From assembly GCA_017849555.1 (NCBI GenBank), contig JAFIGU010000081.1, forward strand, positions 1 to 64,000: a stretch of 64,000 nt of DNA, read 5' to 3'. The translations under genes were made by a program, and so were the position numbers. The stretch is from Sphingomonas sp. Lineage in GTDB: Bacteria; Pseudomonadota; Alphaproteobacteria; Sphingomonadales; Sphingomonadaceae. Under the pieces are notes generated by a model. The model worked only from the letters and a program-made list of their open reading frames with translations. It was not told the origin of the DNA and searched no databases. How positions within the stretch are numbered: the first letter of the stretch is position 1; every line of letters starts with the position of its first letter. Of this stretch, positions 39,502 through 48,717 are shown one piece after another.

Positions 39502-41301
39502 TCAGGCGTCGGTCAGCTCGGGCGCGTCGTCGACGATGTTGCCCGATTGCCGATCGAACAGCCGGCGATACTGCCCCCCCGCATCGGCAAGCAGCGCATC
39601 GTGATCGCCGTCCTCGATGATCCGCCCCTGATCGAACACCAGGATGCGGTCGAGCGTGCGCACCGTGGAGAGCCGGTGCGCGATGACGATCGCGGTGCGG
39701 CCCTTCATCAGCCGGTCCATCGCCTGCTGGATCAGCGCCTCGCTCTCCGAATCGAGGCTGGAGGTCGCCTCGTCGAGGATGAGGATCGGCGCATCCGCCA
39801 GGAAGGCGCGAGCCAGCGCCACGCGCTGACGCTCGCCGCCAGACAGCTTGACCCCGCGCTCGCCGACCAACGTGCTGTAGCCACGCGGCAGCTTGACGAT
39901 GAAGTCATGCGCATTGGCGAGCCGTGCCGCCGCCTCGATCTCGCGCTGCGTCGCCTCCGGGCGGGCGTAGGCGATATTGTCGGCGAGGCTGCGGTGGAAC
40001 AGGATCGGTTCCTGCTGTACGATCGCGATCTGCCGACGCAGCGATTGCTGGGTCGCGTGCGACACATCCTGGCCGTCGATCGTCACCCGGCCCGCGCTGA
40101 CGTCGTAGAGCCGCTGGACGAGCTTGACGAAGGTCGTCTTGCCCGATCCCGAATGTCCGACGAGGCCGACGCGCTCGCCGCCGCGGATCACGAGATCGAG
40201 GTGCTCGTAGAGCGGCGTCTCATGCCCGCCATAGCGGAAGGTGACATCCTCAAAGCGCACCTCGCCCGCGTCGATGCGGATCGGCACCGCGTCGCTGCGA
40301 TCCTCGATCCCGAGCGGCTGATCGTGCAGGTCGACCAGCTCCTCCATCTCGTTCACCGAGCGTTGCAGGTGATGGATGTGGAAGCCGATGTCGGACAGAT
40401 AGCCGTGGACCACGAAATAGCTGGCGAGCACATAAGTGACATCGCCCGGCGTCGCCGCCCCGCGCCACCACAGCCACAAGGCCGCGCCGGTGATTGCGCT
40501 GCGAATGCCCCATAATACGAGGAGCTGCCCGCTGCCCGACCAGGTGTAGCGCATCCAGGTGCGCCGCGTCCGCTTCGCCCATTTGGTGAGCAGCCGGTCG
40601 ACCCGACCCTCTTCGCGATCCTCGGCGCCGAACGCCTTGACCACCGCGTTGGAGCCGATCGCGTCGGACAAGAGCCCGCCCAATTTGGTGTCCCACGCGT
40701 TGGACAGCGTCGAGGCCGGCGCCGCCCAGCGCGTCGCGAGCACGACGGTCATCGCGATATAGGCAAGCGCGCCCACCCCCATCACCACGCCGAGGATCGG
40801 CCAGTGCCAGCCGAGCAGCAGCATCGTCCCGACGAGCACGACGGTCGACGGCAGCAACTGGAGCAGCAGCACGTCGTTGAGCGTATCGAACGCCCACATG
40901 CCGCGGGTGATCTTGCGCACGGTCGAGCCGGCGAAGCTGTTGGCGTGCCAGTCGGTCGAGAAGCGCTGGACGCGGTGGAAGGCGTCGTGGGTCACGTGGC
41001 GCATGATGCGCAACGTGAACGGCACGATCCCCGCCCAGGCGACGTGGCGCAGCGCGACCATCGCGAGGCCGAGCGACGCCATCGCCGCGAACAGCAGCAG
41101 CGCGCCCTCGCGCCGGTTGGCGGCGAGCGCGTCGATCAGCCGGCCGGCGAAAAGCGGCACGAAAATCTCGGTGACCGTCGCCGCGGTGATGAACAGCGCG
41201 ATAAAGATCGCGCGGCCGCGTTGCGCGGCCCAGTGACGAAAGGTGAATGCAAGCACGCGGCGGATCGAATCCGCGCGGTCTTCGGCGCGTGTTAATGCCA
41301 T
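39502..41301 (-). CDS. ABC exporter, fused membrane and ATPase domains
   Basis: A 599-residue half-transporter of the ABCB type. About six membrane helices lie in residues 20-310 (HWAAQRGRAIFIALFITAAT; TVVLVGTMLLLGWHWPILGV). The ATPase domain follows with Walker A GLVGHSGSGKTTFVKLVQRL, signature KLSGGERQRVALARAFL, Walker B ILILDEATSSLDSESEAL and the H-loop AHRLSTV. It resembles the Atm1/MsbA-like lipid or peptide exporter group; cargo unknown. It ends 82 bases before the riboswitch and is probably not co-regulated with cobO. Confidence 0.9.
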   Translation of the reverse strand: MALTRAEDRADSIRRVLAFTFRHWAAQRGRAIFIALFITAATVTEIFVPLFAGRLIDALAANRREGALLLFAAMASLGLAMVALRHVAWAGIVPFTLRIMRHVTHDAFHRVQRFSTDWHANSFAGSTVRKITRGMWAFDTLNDVLLLQLLPSTVVLVGTMLLLGWHWPILGVVMGVGALAYIAMTVVLATRWAAPASTLSNAWDTKLGGLLSDAIGSNAVVKAFGAEDREEGRVDRLLTKWAKRTRRTWMRYTWSGSGQLLVLWGIRSAITGAALWLWWRGAATPGDVTYVLASYFVVHGYLSDIGFHIHHLQRSVNEMEELVDLHDQPLGIEDRSDAVPIRIDAGEVRFEDVTFRYGGHETPLYEHLDLVIRGGERVGLVGHSGSGKTTFVKLVQRLYDVSAGRVTIDGQDVSHATQQSLRRQIAIVQQEPILFHRSLADNIAYARPEATQREIEAAARLANAHDFIVKLPRGYSTLVGERGVKLSGGERQRVALARAFLADAPILILDEATSSLDSESEALIQQAMDRLMKGRTAIVIAHRLSTVRTLDRILVFDQGRIIEDGDHDALLADAGGQYRRLFDRQSGNIVDDAPELTDA

Positions 41302-41754
41302 GTCGTGAACCGGCGCTCAGGCGCCGTCTCCAATGCGATGAATGTCAGGATCGATCGGGCGAAAACCCGAATCGGGAGGCTTCAGAACCTAATGGCGGTA
41401 ATGCCTAATGGCTCCGAACCCGCCGAGAGGGCGTGCTGTGGTCGACATGATCATCTACGCCCTCCTTTCTTCGCGCTGGAATGCGGTGGCCGTGTAACAA
41501 TATTCGATGTGACTGGCAAGTGGCTGATTTTGCGGACACCGTTTATTACAATTGTGCGGCGGCATCGCGGCCAATACTGCTTCTCGTCGAACGAGCATTG
41601 CGTATCCGCCTCCCTTGTGTCCCCGCGAAGGCGGAAGCACATGAGAGCGACGATTGTCATCGGTCCGCAACCAAAGCGTCACGAAAATTGCACGGCCGGC
41701 GTCCACAGGCGCCTCGTTCTGCGTCGCAGCAACGACCACAAAAAAGGGACCGCC
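41302..41754. other. Gene-free 453-base leader before the TonB receptor
   Basis: This stretch has no convincing gene; open frame continues through it in the receptor register but lacks protein character. It holds a hairpin CGGCGC-TCAG-GCGCCG at 41311-41326, two CCTAATGGC direct repeats around 41387 and 41406, an AT-rich patch near 41540-41560 that could contain the receptor promoter, and a fragment of family A repeat at 41616-41642. Confidence 0.5.
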
Positions 41755-44307
41755 GTGATCCGATCCACGTCCAGCCTGTTCGCGCTCGCCAGCGCGCTTC
41801 TGTTCGCCAATGCGGCGTTCGCCCAGACCGCCGAGGCGCCGGTGGAAACGGCCGCGGCCGACGACAGTTCGACGATCGTCATCACCGCCAAATCGACCCG
41901 CTCGGCGACCGCGATCCCGCAGGTCGAAATCCAGAAGATCCTGCCCGGCGTCTCGCCGCTGAAGGCAGTCCAGACATTGCCCGGCGTGCTCTACATCACC
42001 GCCGATCCCTGGGGCTATAACGAGCAGAACGCGCAGATCTTCATCCACGGCTTCGCCGGCAACCAGCTCGGCTATACGATGGACGGGATCCCGCTCGGCG
42101 ATCAGAGCTACGGCAATTACAACGGCCTCTCGCCGCAGCGCGCGGTGATCTCGGAAAATGTCGGCCGCGTCGTCGTGGCGACCGGGGCGGGCGATCTTGC
42201 CACCGCGTCGAACAGCAACCTCGGCGGCACGGTCGAAACCTTCTCGTCGAACCCGCTCCAGAAGATGGGCGTGCAGGCCGCGCAGACCGTCGGCAGCTAC
42301 AGCACCTCGCGCACCTTCATCCGGCTCGACAGCGGCGCGTTCGGCGCGGACGGCAGCAATTCGGCCTATATCTCGGCGGCGCGCCAGCATGCCCGGGCGT
42401 GGGATTTCAACGGCAATCAAGGCGGTTATCAGGCGAACGCCAAGTTCGTCCACGACGGCAAGATCGGCAAGCTGACATTCTTCTTCGACTATAATGACAT
42501 GACGCAGCCGAACGAGGATGCGACCGTCTTCTTCAAGCCGTCGGCGGGCGGCACGGCGACACCGACGCAGCTCTATACGCCCTATACCAAGCCATTCTTC
42601 TACCCCGATTTCGGTACCTATCGCACCGCCTATCTCAGCCCGCTCGGCAATTCGCCGGCGACCGAGGGAAGCAATTACCGCAATTATTATTCCGATGCGC
42701 AGCGGACCGATTATCTCGGCTACATCCGCTACGACGCGCATTTATCGGACCGCTTGACGCTGTCGACCACCGGCTATTATCACCACAATGACGGCGCCGG
42801 CGTCGTCGCCGGGCCGCTCGGCCAGTCGATCACCCCCGCCCAGCCCTATCCCGATCCCAATTACGCCAGCCTGCCGACCAATTGCCGGTTCGGCGGCAAC
42901 GCCAACGGCGTCCGCCCCGCTGCCTGCACCGCGCTCACCAATGCGCAGGCGGCAGCGGCCGGCGCGGCGCTGGTCGCGGCGACCGGCGGGTCGGGGCTGA
43001 TCACCCGCACCACCGAATATCGCATCGATCGCGGCGGGGTGATCGCCGCGCTCAACGCCGAGATCGGCGACCACAAGATCGAACTCGGCGGCTGGTTCGA
43101 ACATAACAGCACGACGCAATGGCGCCGCTGGTACGGCGTCGACGTCAACAATCCCGCGTCGAGCACGCCCTATATCCGCCCGCTCGATGCGGCCGCGCCG
43201 CTGTTCACCCAATATCAGGGCGAGGCGCGGATCAACCAGCTCCAGCTCCATATCCAGGATAGCTGGCAGGCGACCGACAAGTTGCTGGTCCAGGCCGGTT
43301 TCAAGACGAGCGCGCAATGGGCCAACGGCTGGTTCCCGGTCCAGCCCAAGGCGGGGTCGCTCTCGGGCCTTGCGGGCGGGTTGCCGCAGGGGCGGATCAA
43401 CACCTTGCGCTGGTTCCTGCCGGCGTTCGGCGCGACCTATGACATCAACGGCCACGAGCAGGTCTATTTCAACGTCCAGAAGAATCTGCGCCAGTATCAG
43501 GCGTATCTGGCGGGCGGCGGCGGGCCGTGGTTCACCGGCAGCCAGGCGGCGTTTGACGCCTTCGCGCAACAGGGCAAGCCTGAGAGCAGCTGGACCTATG
43601 AGGGCGGCCTGCGCTCGCGCCGCAATTTCGGCAACGACATCGGGCTCGAGGCGCAGATCAATTACTATCACGTCGTGTTCAACAACCGGCTGCTGGCGAT
43701 TTCGACCAACCCGGGCGGGATCGCGGGCAGCGGCATCACCGGCGGCACCTCGATCCTCGTCAACGTCGGCGACGTGAAGACCGACGGCGTCGACGCGGCC
43801 TTCACGCTGCGCTTCGGCCGCACCTTCTCGCTCTACAATGCGACTTCGTACAATCTCTCCAAATATCAAAGCGATTACACCTCGGCCGCGACCGGGATCG
43901 GCGCCGCGACCGGGTCGTGCATCGGCGGCTATCTCGTGACCAACGGCGTCGTCCCGACCTGCGGCAAGCAATTGCCCGGGACGCCCAAATGGATGAACAA
44001 GACCGTCGCGACGCTCTCCGGCGGCCCGTTCGAGCTGCAGGTGATCGGCGATTTCGTCGGCCGCCGCTTCGCGACGTTCACCAACGACGCCAGCGTGCCC
44101 TCCTATTTCCTGACCTCGCTGCGTCTCGCCGCCAAGGTGCCGGATAACGTCCTGCCGCTGCGCAAGGCGGAGATCGCGCTCAACGTCACCAACCTGACCG
44201 ATAAGAAGGGCGTATCGAGCCTATCGATCGGGTCGGCGACCAACAGCTATTCGGCCTATCCGATCGCGCCGCGCCAGTGGTTCCTGACCCTGTCCGCCGC
44301 TTATTGA
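41755..44307 (+). CDS. TonB-dependent receptor
   Basis: An 850-residue outer-membrane receptor. The start is a GTG (AAGGGA upstream), followed by a signal peptide ending ANAAFAQTAE. The plug has a TonB-box-like segment (SSTIVITAKS) and EIQKILPGVSPLKAVQTLPG, GYTMDGIPLGDQSYGNYNGL and VVVATGAGDLATASNSNLGG. The C-terminus ends in the aromatic LTLSAAY, as required for barrel insertion. The plug resembles receptors for complex organic or iron ligands, without a certain substrate. Downstream by 85 bases are an iron alcohol dehydrogenase and a prolyl aminopeptidase in the same direction, which hints at uptake of a peptide- or alcohol-bearing ligand. Confidence 0.9.
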   Translation: MIRSTSSLFALASALLFANAAFAQTAEAPVETAAADDSSTIVITAKSTRSATAIPQVEIQKILPGVSPLKAVQTLPGVLYITADPWGYNEQNAQIFIHGFAGNQLGYTMDGIPLGDQSYGNYNGLSPQRAVISENVGRVVVATGAGDLATASNSNLGGTVETFSSNPLQKMGVQAAQTVGSYSTSRTFIRLDSGAFGADGSNSAYISAARQHARAWDFNGNQGGYQANAKFVHDGKIGKLTFFFDYNDMTQPNEDATVFFKPSAGGTATPTQLYTPYTKPFFYPDFGTYRTAYLSPLGNSPATEGSNYRNYYSDAQRTDYLGYIRYDAHLSDRLTLSTTGYYHHNDGAGVVAGPLGQSITPAQPYPDPNYASLPTNCRFGGNANGVRPAACTALTNAQAAAAGAALVAATGGSGLITRTTEYRIDRGGVIAALNAEIGDHKIELGGWFEHNSTTQWRRWYGVDVNNPASSTPYIRPLDAAAPLFTQYQGEARINQLQLHIQDSWQATDKLLVQAGFKTSAQWANGWFPVQPKAGSLSGLAGGLPQGRINTLRWFLPAFGATYDINGHEQVYFNVQKNLRQYQAYLAGGGGPWFTGSQAAFDAFAQQGKPESSWTYEGGLRSRRNFGNDIGLEAQINYYHVVFNNRLLAISTNPGGIAGSGITGGTSILVNVGDVKTDGVDAAFTLRFGRTFSLYNATSYNLSKYQSDYTSAATGIGAATGSCIGGYLVTNGVVPTCGKQLPGTPKWMNKTVATLSGGPFELQVIGDFVGRRFATFTNDASVPSYFLTSLRLAAKVPDNVLPLRKAEIALNVTNLTDKKGVSSLSIGSATNSYSAYPIAPRQWFLTLSAAY

Positions 44308-44391
44308 TCGGACGCATGGTCGCGCCATTTGCGATCGGCGCTCACCGGGCTACATGCTCCCGCAACGTGAAAAGCACGCGCGGGAGGAAGG

Positions 44392-45570
44392 ATGACACCG
44401 ATCGTCGCATTGCCGAGGATCCTGCGCATCGGCGCGGGATCGTCGGGCGAATTACCCGCCGTGCTCGGTTCGCTCGGCCTGTCGAGGCCGCTGATCGTCA
44501 CCGACCGGTTCCTGTTCGATAACGGTTTCGTCGCGCCGCTCGTCGCGGGGCTGGCCGCTGCGGGGATCGCGGCGCGGGTCTTCGCCGATACCGTGCCGGA
44601 GCCGACCGCGGCGTCGATCGAGCTGGCGCGATCCTTTCTCGCGCAGGGCGATCACGATTGCGTCGTCGGGTTCGGCGGCGGCAGCCCGATCGACAGCGCC
44701 AAGGCGATCGCGGTCCTCGCGGTGCACGGCGGGGTCTCGCGCGATTATATGGTGCCGCATGTCCAGGACGCGCCGGGGCTGCCGATCGTCGCGATCCCGA
44801 CCACCGCCGGGACCGGATCCGAGGCGACCCGTTTCACGATCATCACCGACGAGGCCAGCGACGAGACGATGCTGTGCGCGGGGCTCGCCTACCTCCCGCT
44901 CGCCGCGCTGGTCGACCCCGATCTCACGCTCAGCATGCCCGCGCGGCTCACCGCGGACACCGGGATCGACGCGCTGACCCATGCGATCGAAGCCTATGTC
45001 TCGCGCCGCGCCAATCCTTTCTCGGATCTGTTCGCGGAAAAGGCGATGGCGCTGCTCGCGCCCAATCTGCGCCGCGTCTGCGCCGCCCCCGACGACCGCG
45101 CGGCGCGCGACGCGATGATGCGCGGCGCGACCTATGCCGGGATCGCTTTCTCCAACGCCAGCGTCGCGCTGGTCCACGGGATGAGCCGGCCGATCGGGGC
45201 GCATTTCCACGTCCCCCACGGGCTGTCGAACGCGATGCTTCTGCCGGCCGTCACCGCTTTCTCGGCGCCGCATGCGCTCGACCGCTACGCCGATTGCGCG
45301 CGCTTCATGCAGATCGCACCACCGGGCGAAGGCGATCAGGCGGCGGTCGCGCGGCTGATCGGGGAGCTGGAGGCGCTCAACCGTGACCTCGCCGTCCCGA
45401 CCCCGGCCGCCTATGGGATCGATCGTGCGCGCTGGGATACGCTGCTGCCGCTGATGGCCGAACAGGCGCTTGCCTCAGGGTCCCCCGGCAACAATCCGGT
45501 CACCCCGTCGGCGGAAGAGATTCAGGGCATTTATCGCCAAATCTGGGTAGGACGCGCGATAGAAGCATGA
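44392..45570 (+). CDS. Iron-containing alcohol dehydrogenase
   Basis: A 392-residue group III alcohol dehydrogenase. The cofactor loop is VVGFGGGSPIDSAKAIAVLA, then IPTTAGTGSEATRFTI, and the metal ligands lie in DTGIDALTHAIEAYVSRRAN and LVHGMSRPIGAHFHVPHGLS. It oxidises or reduces an alcohol/aldehyde pair with NAD(P) in the cytoplasm. The gene lies 85 bases after the receptor stop and may share its transcript. Substrate not predictable. Confidence 0.93.
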   Translation: MTPIVALPRILRIGAGSSGELPAVLGSLGLSRPLIVTDRFLFDNGFVAPLVAGLAAAGIAARVFADTVPEPTAASIELARSFLAQGDHDCVVGFGGGSPIDSAKAIAVLAVHGGVSRDYMVPHVQDAPGLPIVAIPTTAGTGSEATRFTIITDEASDETMLCAGLAYLPLAALVDPDLTLSMPARLTADTGIDALTHAIEAYVSRRANPFSDLFAEKAMALLAPNLRRVCAAPDDRAARDAMMRGATYAGIAFSNASVALVHGMSRPIGAHFHVPHGLSNAMLLPAVTAFSAPHALDRYADCARFMQIAPPGEGDQAAVARLIGELEALNRDLAVPTPAAYGIDRARWDTLLPLMAEQALASGSPGNNPVTPSAEEIQGIYRQIWVGRAIEA

Positions 45571-45618
45571 CGTCGGCCGGCCGGACCGGCGCCCCTCGGA
45601 ACAGCAAGGACAGCGGAC

Positions 45619-46707
45619 ATGGATTTCTCGGCGCTCCAGCGCACCAGCAAGATCGACAACGAATGGCGCTATCCCGCCGCCGAGGCGCGCCGCACCGGGC
45701 TGCTGCAGGTCGATCGCGATCCCGATCACAAGCTCTACTGGGAAGAATATGGCAATCCGGCCGGCGAGCCGGTGATGTTCCTCCACGGCGGCCCCGGCGG
45801 CGCCTGCGCCCCCGTCATGGCGCGCTTCTTCGATCCCGCGCGCTATCGCGTCATCCTGTTCGACCAGCGCGGCTGCGGCAAGAGCGAGCCCACCGTCGCC
45901 TCGGCCGGCCCCGCGGTGGCGCTGACCAACAACACCACCGCGCATCTCGTCGAGGATATCAACCGGCTGCGCGACGCGCTCGGCATCACCGGCAAGATGC
46001 ACGTCTTCGGCGGCAGCTGGGGCAGCACGCTGGCGATGGCCTATGCGATCGCGTATCCGCAGCATTGCGCCACGCTGATCCTGCGCGGGATCTTCCTCGG
46101 CGCGCCGGAAGACCTCCACTTCATGTATCAGGGCAATGCCGCGACCTTTGCCGAGGACCCGTTCGGGCTCACCGCACCGGGCGCCTATGTCAGCTACCCC
46201 GAGGCATGGGCGGCGTTCCTCGCCCCGATCGCGCCGGCCGACCGCGGCGACGTGATGAAGGCCTATAAGGCGATCTTCGACATGGCGCCGAAAAATGACG
46301 ACGAGCGCCGGCACCAGCTCGCCGCGGCGCTCGCCTGGTCGGTGTGGGAAGGCACGATCTCCAACGCGATCCCCGATACCGAAGACGAGGGCAAGTTCGG
46401 CGAGGAGACCTTCGCCCTGTGCTTCGCGCAGATCGAGGCGCATTTCTTCGCCAACGCCTTGTTCCTGCCCCCCGATCACATCATCCGCCATGCCGCGACG
46501 CTGGCGACGATCCCGACGCATATCGTTCACGGACGCTTCGATCTGGTCTGCCCGCTGACCCAGGCATCGCGGCTGGTCGCCGCGCTGCGCGACGCGGGAG
46601 CGGCGCCGGCGAGCTATGTCGTCACCAACGCCGGACATAGCGCGATGGAACGCGAAAATGCGCTGGCGCTGACCGCGATCATGGACGGCCTGCCGCCGCT
46701 GCGATAA
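45619..46707 (+). CDS. pip: Prolyl aminopeptidase (S33 family)
   Basis: A 362-residue alpha/beta-hydrolase of the S33 prolyl iminopeptidase family. Family landmarks are FLHGGPGGACAPVMARFFDP (oxyanion region), ILFDQRGCGKSEP and the nucleophile elbow FGGSWGSTLAMAYAIAYPQH. The Asp-containing IVHGRFDLVCPLTQASRL and the catalytic His in VTNAGHSAMEREN complete the triad. It removes N-terminal proline from short peptides. An N-terminal extension of about 35 residues before the core makes it longer than the usual 315-320. Separated by 48 bases from the alcohol dehydrogenase. Confidence 0.9.
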   Translation: MDFSALQRTSKIDNEWRYPAAEARRTGLLQVDRDPDHKLYWEEYGNPAGEPVMFLHGGPGGACAPVMARFFDPARYRVILFDQRGCGKSEPTVASAGPAVALTNNTTAHLVEDINRLRDALGITGKMHVFGGSWGSTLAMAYAIAYPQHCATLILRGIFLGAPEDLHFMYQGNAATFAEDPFGLTAPGAYVSYPEAWAAFLAPIAPADRGDVMKAYKAIFDMAPKNDDERRHQLAAALAWSVWEGTISNAIPDTEDEGKFGEETFALCFAQIEAHFFANALFLPPDHIIRHAATLATIPTHIVHGRFDLVCPLTQASRLVAALRDAGAAPASYVVTNAGHSAMERENALALTAIMDGLPPLR

Positions 46708-46723
46708 AACCGTTCGCGCTTGG

Positions 46724-46772
46724 AGCTGTATGTATCCAGCGTTAAGCGCCATAATGCTGGATACATACAGCT
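46724..46772. promoter_or_regulatory. Perfect 17-bp inverted repeat, candidate HipB operator
   Basis: AGCTGTATGTATCCAGC at 46724-46740 and its exact complement GCTGGATACATACAGCT at 46756-46772, with a 15-base spacer, lie upstream of hipB. The arms contain TATCC and GGATA, the half-sites of the Escherichia coli HipB operator, though 21 instead of 8 bases apart. A TTGACA at 46779-46784 follows. Confidence 0.65.
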
Positions 46773-46854
46773 TCTCGTTTGACAAACGCTGACGAAACGG
46801 CTAGCGCCGCTTGCATCGCGCATTAACGCGATTAACGATGGATGGGTCCCGCAA

Positions 46855-47193
46855 ATGCCCGCGTCGAAGAAGCGAAGCTACGCCCGTTACACGATCGCCG
46901 CGGTTCAGCTGCTCGGCGCGCTGGTCGAGGCCGAGCGCAAGTCGCGGCGGATCACCGCGAAAGAACTGGCGGACCGGCTCGGGGTCGATCGGGGAACGTT
47001 GCAGCGGCTCGAACGCGGCGATCCCAAGGTCGAAGTGGGGCTCGCGTTCGAAGCCTGTGCGCTGCTCAACATCCCGCTGTTCGAAGAGGATGCGCAGGGC
47101 GTCACGATGCGGCTCGACGAAACCAACAAGCGCCTCGCGCTGCTCCCCAGCCGCATCCGCCCACACCAGCTGAGCGTCAGCGATGACTTCTGA
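46855..47193 (+). CDS. hipB: HipB-like antitoxin (Xre helix-turn-helix)
   Basis: A 112-residue DNA-binding antitoxin. The helix-turn-helix is AKELADRLGVDRGTLQRLER within residues 34-85, with a basic N-terminal tail (MPASKKRSYARY). It binds HipA and represses the operon. Its gene overlaps hipA by 11 bases, the usual arrangement. The start has only a weak Shine-Dalgarno (GGATGGG); an ATG 17 bases upstream is in another frame. Confidence 0.83.
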   Translation: MPASKKRSYARYTIAAVQLLGALVEAERKSRRITAKELADRLGVDRGTLQRLERGDPKVEVGLAFEACALLNIPLFEEDAQGVTMRLDETNKRLALLPSRIRPHQLSVSDDF

Positions 47194-48493
47194 GCTCCCC
47201 GCGCCGCGCGAGGCCTTCGTCTGGACCTGGCTACCCGGCGCGACCACCCCGGTCGTCGCCGGGCGGCTGGTGCAGGACGGCGAACGTATCCAGTTCGTCT
47301 ACGGCCGCTCCTATCGCGAGCGCGACAATGCGATCCCGCTTTACCTGCCCGAACTGCCGCTCGAACCCGGCCCGATCGCGCCGCCCGGCAATCTGTCGAT
47401 GGCGAGCGCGATCCGCGACAGCGCGCCCGATGCCTGGGGCCGGCGGGTGATCCTCAACAAGACCTTCGGGGTGAAGGGCGAGGCGCTCGAAGGGCTCGAA
47501 CTCGACGAACTCGTCTTCCTGCTCGAATCCGGATCGGACCGGATCGGCGCGCTCGATTTCCAGACCTCGGCGACCGATTATGTCCCGCGCGGCGGCGGGC
47601 ATGCAAGCCTGGAGGAATTGCTCGCCTCCGCCGAGCGGGTCGAGAAGAATCTGCCGCTCACCTTCGAACTCGATCAGGCGCTGCATCACGGCAGCTCGAT
47701 CGGCGGCGCCCGGCCGAAAGCGCTGATCGTCGACGGCAAGCGCAAATATGTCGCCAAATTCTCGAGCGGGAACGACACTTATGCGGTCGTGAAGGGCGAA
47801 TATATCGCGATGCGGCTGGCCGAACTGGCGGGGCTTTCGGTCGCCCCGGTGCGGTTGGCGCATGCCGCGGGCAAAGACGTGCTGCTGGTAGAGCGCTTCG
47901 ATCGCGTGCCGCTGGGCAATGCGTGGCGCCGCAAGGCAATGGTGTCGGCGCTCACCATGCTCGAGCTGGACGAGATGCAGGCGCGTTACGCAAGCTATCA
48001 GGATCTCGCCGAAATCATCCGTTTCCGCTTCATCGACCCCAATGCCACCTTGCGCGAATTGTTCGGGCGGCTGGTGCTCAATATCCTCGTCGGCAATGTC
48101 GACGATCATGCGCGCAATCACGCCGCCTTCTGGGACGGCACGCGGCTCAGCCTGACCCCGGCCTATGACATTTGCCCGCAGGCGCGCGCGGGCGAGGAGG
48201 CGAGCCAGGCGATGCTGATCATCGACCAGCAGCGATCGAGCCAGATCGCCACCTGCCTCGCCGCGGCGGGCGATTTCCATCTTTCGCAGGATCAGGCGAT
48301 CGCGATCGTCGGGCACCAGCTCGAAACGATCGCCGCGCATTGGCATCCCTTGTGCGACGAGGCCGGTCTGGGGCCGGTCGACCGGTCGCTGTTCTGGGGC
48401 CGCCAGTTCCTCAACCCGTTCGCCTTTTACGGCCTCGACGGCGCGGCGGCGCACCTCGCCGAGCGCGCGACCCAGATCCGCGCCGCGGGATAG
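47183..48493 (+). CDS. hipA: HipA-family serine/threonine kinase toxin
   Basis: A 436-residue HipA-like kinase. Parts in order: N-terminal HipA domain (PVVAGRLVQDGERIQFVYGR, IRDSAPDAWGRRV), Gly-rich loop HHGSSIGGARPKALI near residue 170, ATP-anchoring YVAKFSSGNDTYAVVKGEYI, catalytic loop NILVGNVDDHARNHAAFWD and metal-binding LTPAYDICPQ. HipA of Escherichia coli phosphorylates glutamyl-tRNA synthetase and causes persistence; the target of this relative is unknown. All catalytic elements seem intact. Confidence 0.93.
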   Translation: MTSELPAPREAFVWTWLPGATTPVVAGRLVQDGERIQFVYGRSYRERDNAIPLYLPELPLEPGPIAPPGNLSMASAIRDSAPDAWGRRVILNKTFGVKGEALEGLELDELVFLLESGSDRIGALDFQTSATDYVPRGGGHASLEELLASAERVEKNLPLTFELDQALHHGSSIGGARPKALIVDGKRKYVAKFSSGNDTYAVVKGEYIAMRLAELAGLSVAPVRLAHAAGKDVLLVERFDRVPLGNAWRRKAMVSALTMLELDEMQARYASYQDLAEIIRFRFIDPNATLRELFGRLVLNILVGNVDDHARNHAAFWDGTRLSLTPAYDICPQARAGEEASQAMLIIDQQRSSQIATCLAAAGDFHLSQDQAIAIVGHQLETIAAHWHPLCDEAGLGPVDRSLFWGRQFLNPFAFYGLDGAAAHLAERATQIRAAG

Positions 48494-48622
48494 TCTGGAA
48501 AGAAGTCGGAAGCATCGCTCGATCGGAAGACGCAATCCAGCCTGGGTCCGTCAAGCTTTCGGACAGGGAACTTCTTCGTATTTCAAGTTGTTGTAACCAG
48601 CACCATCAACCCAGGGAGGGGT

Positions 48623-48715
48623 ATGGGAGAAAATGTCATGGGAAAGGGCATTTTGCTGTGGCTGCTCGGCATCCCGCTGCCGATCATCCTGATCCTCTTG
48701 CTGGTCTGGCATTGA
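48623..48715 (+). CDS. 30-residue single-pass membrane peptide
   Basis: A very short gene reading MGENVMGKGILLWLLGIPLP, then IILILLLVWH. It is nearly all one membrane helix. GGGAGGGG stands just before the first ATG; a second ATG at 48638, with GGGAG 8 bases upstream, may be the true start (25 residues). Its stop is 2 bases before the start of a four-helix membrane protein (TGA-TC-ATG), so translation is coupled. I recall similar MGKGILLWLLG peptides in other alphaproteobacteria; function unknown. Confidence 0.72.
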   Translation: MGENVMGKGILLWLLGIPLPIILILLLVWH

Positions 48716-48717
48716 TC

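Noticed and set aside
46724..46772. Inverted repeat as simple terminator of the aminopeptidase gene
   Set aside because: The arms are AT-rich, there is a 15-base loop and no T-run after it; the match to HipB half-sites fits an operator better, though terminator use cannot be excluded.
48172..48717. Long open frame running through the end of hipA into the membrane protein
   Set aside because: The upstream portion is an antiphase translation of hipA; the membrane protein starts at 48718, coupled to the 30-residue peptide.
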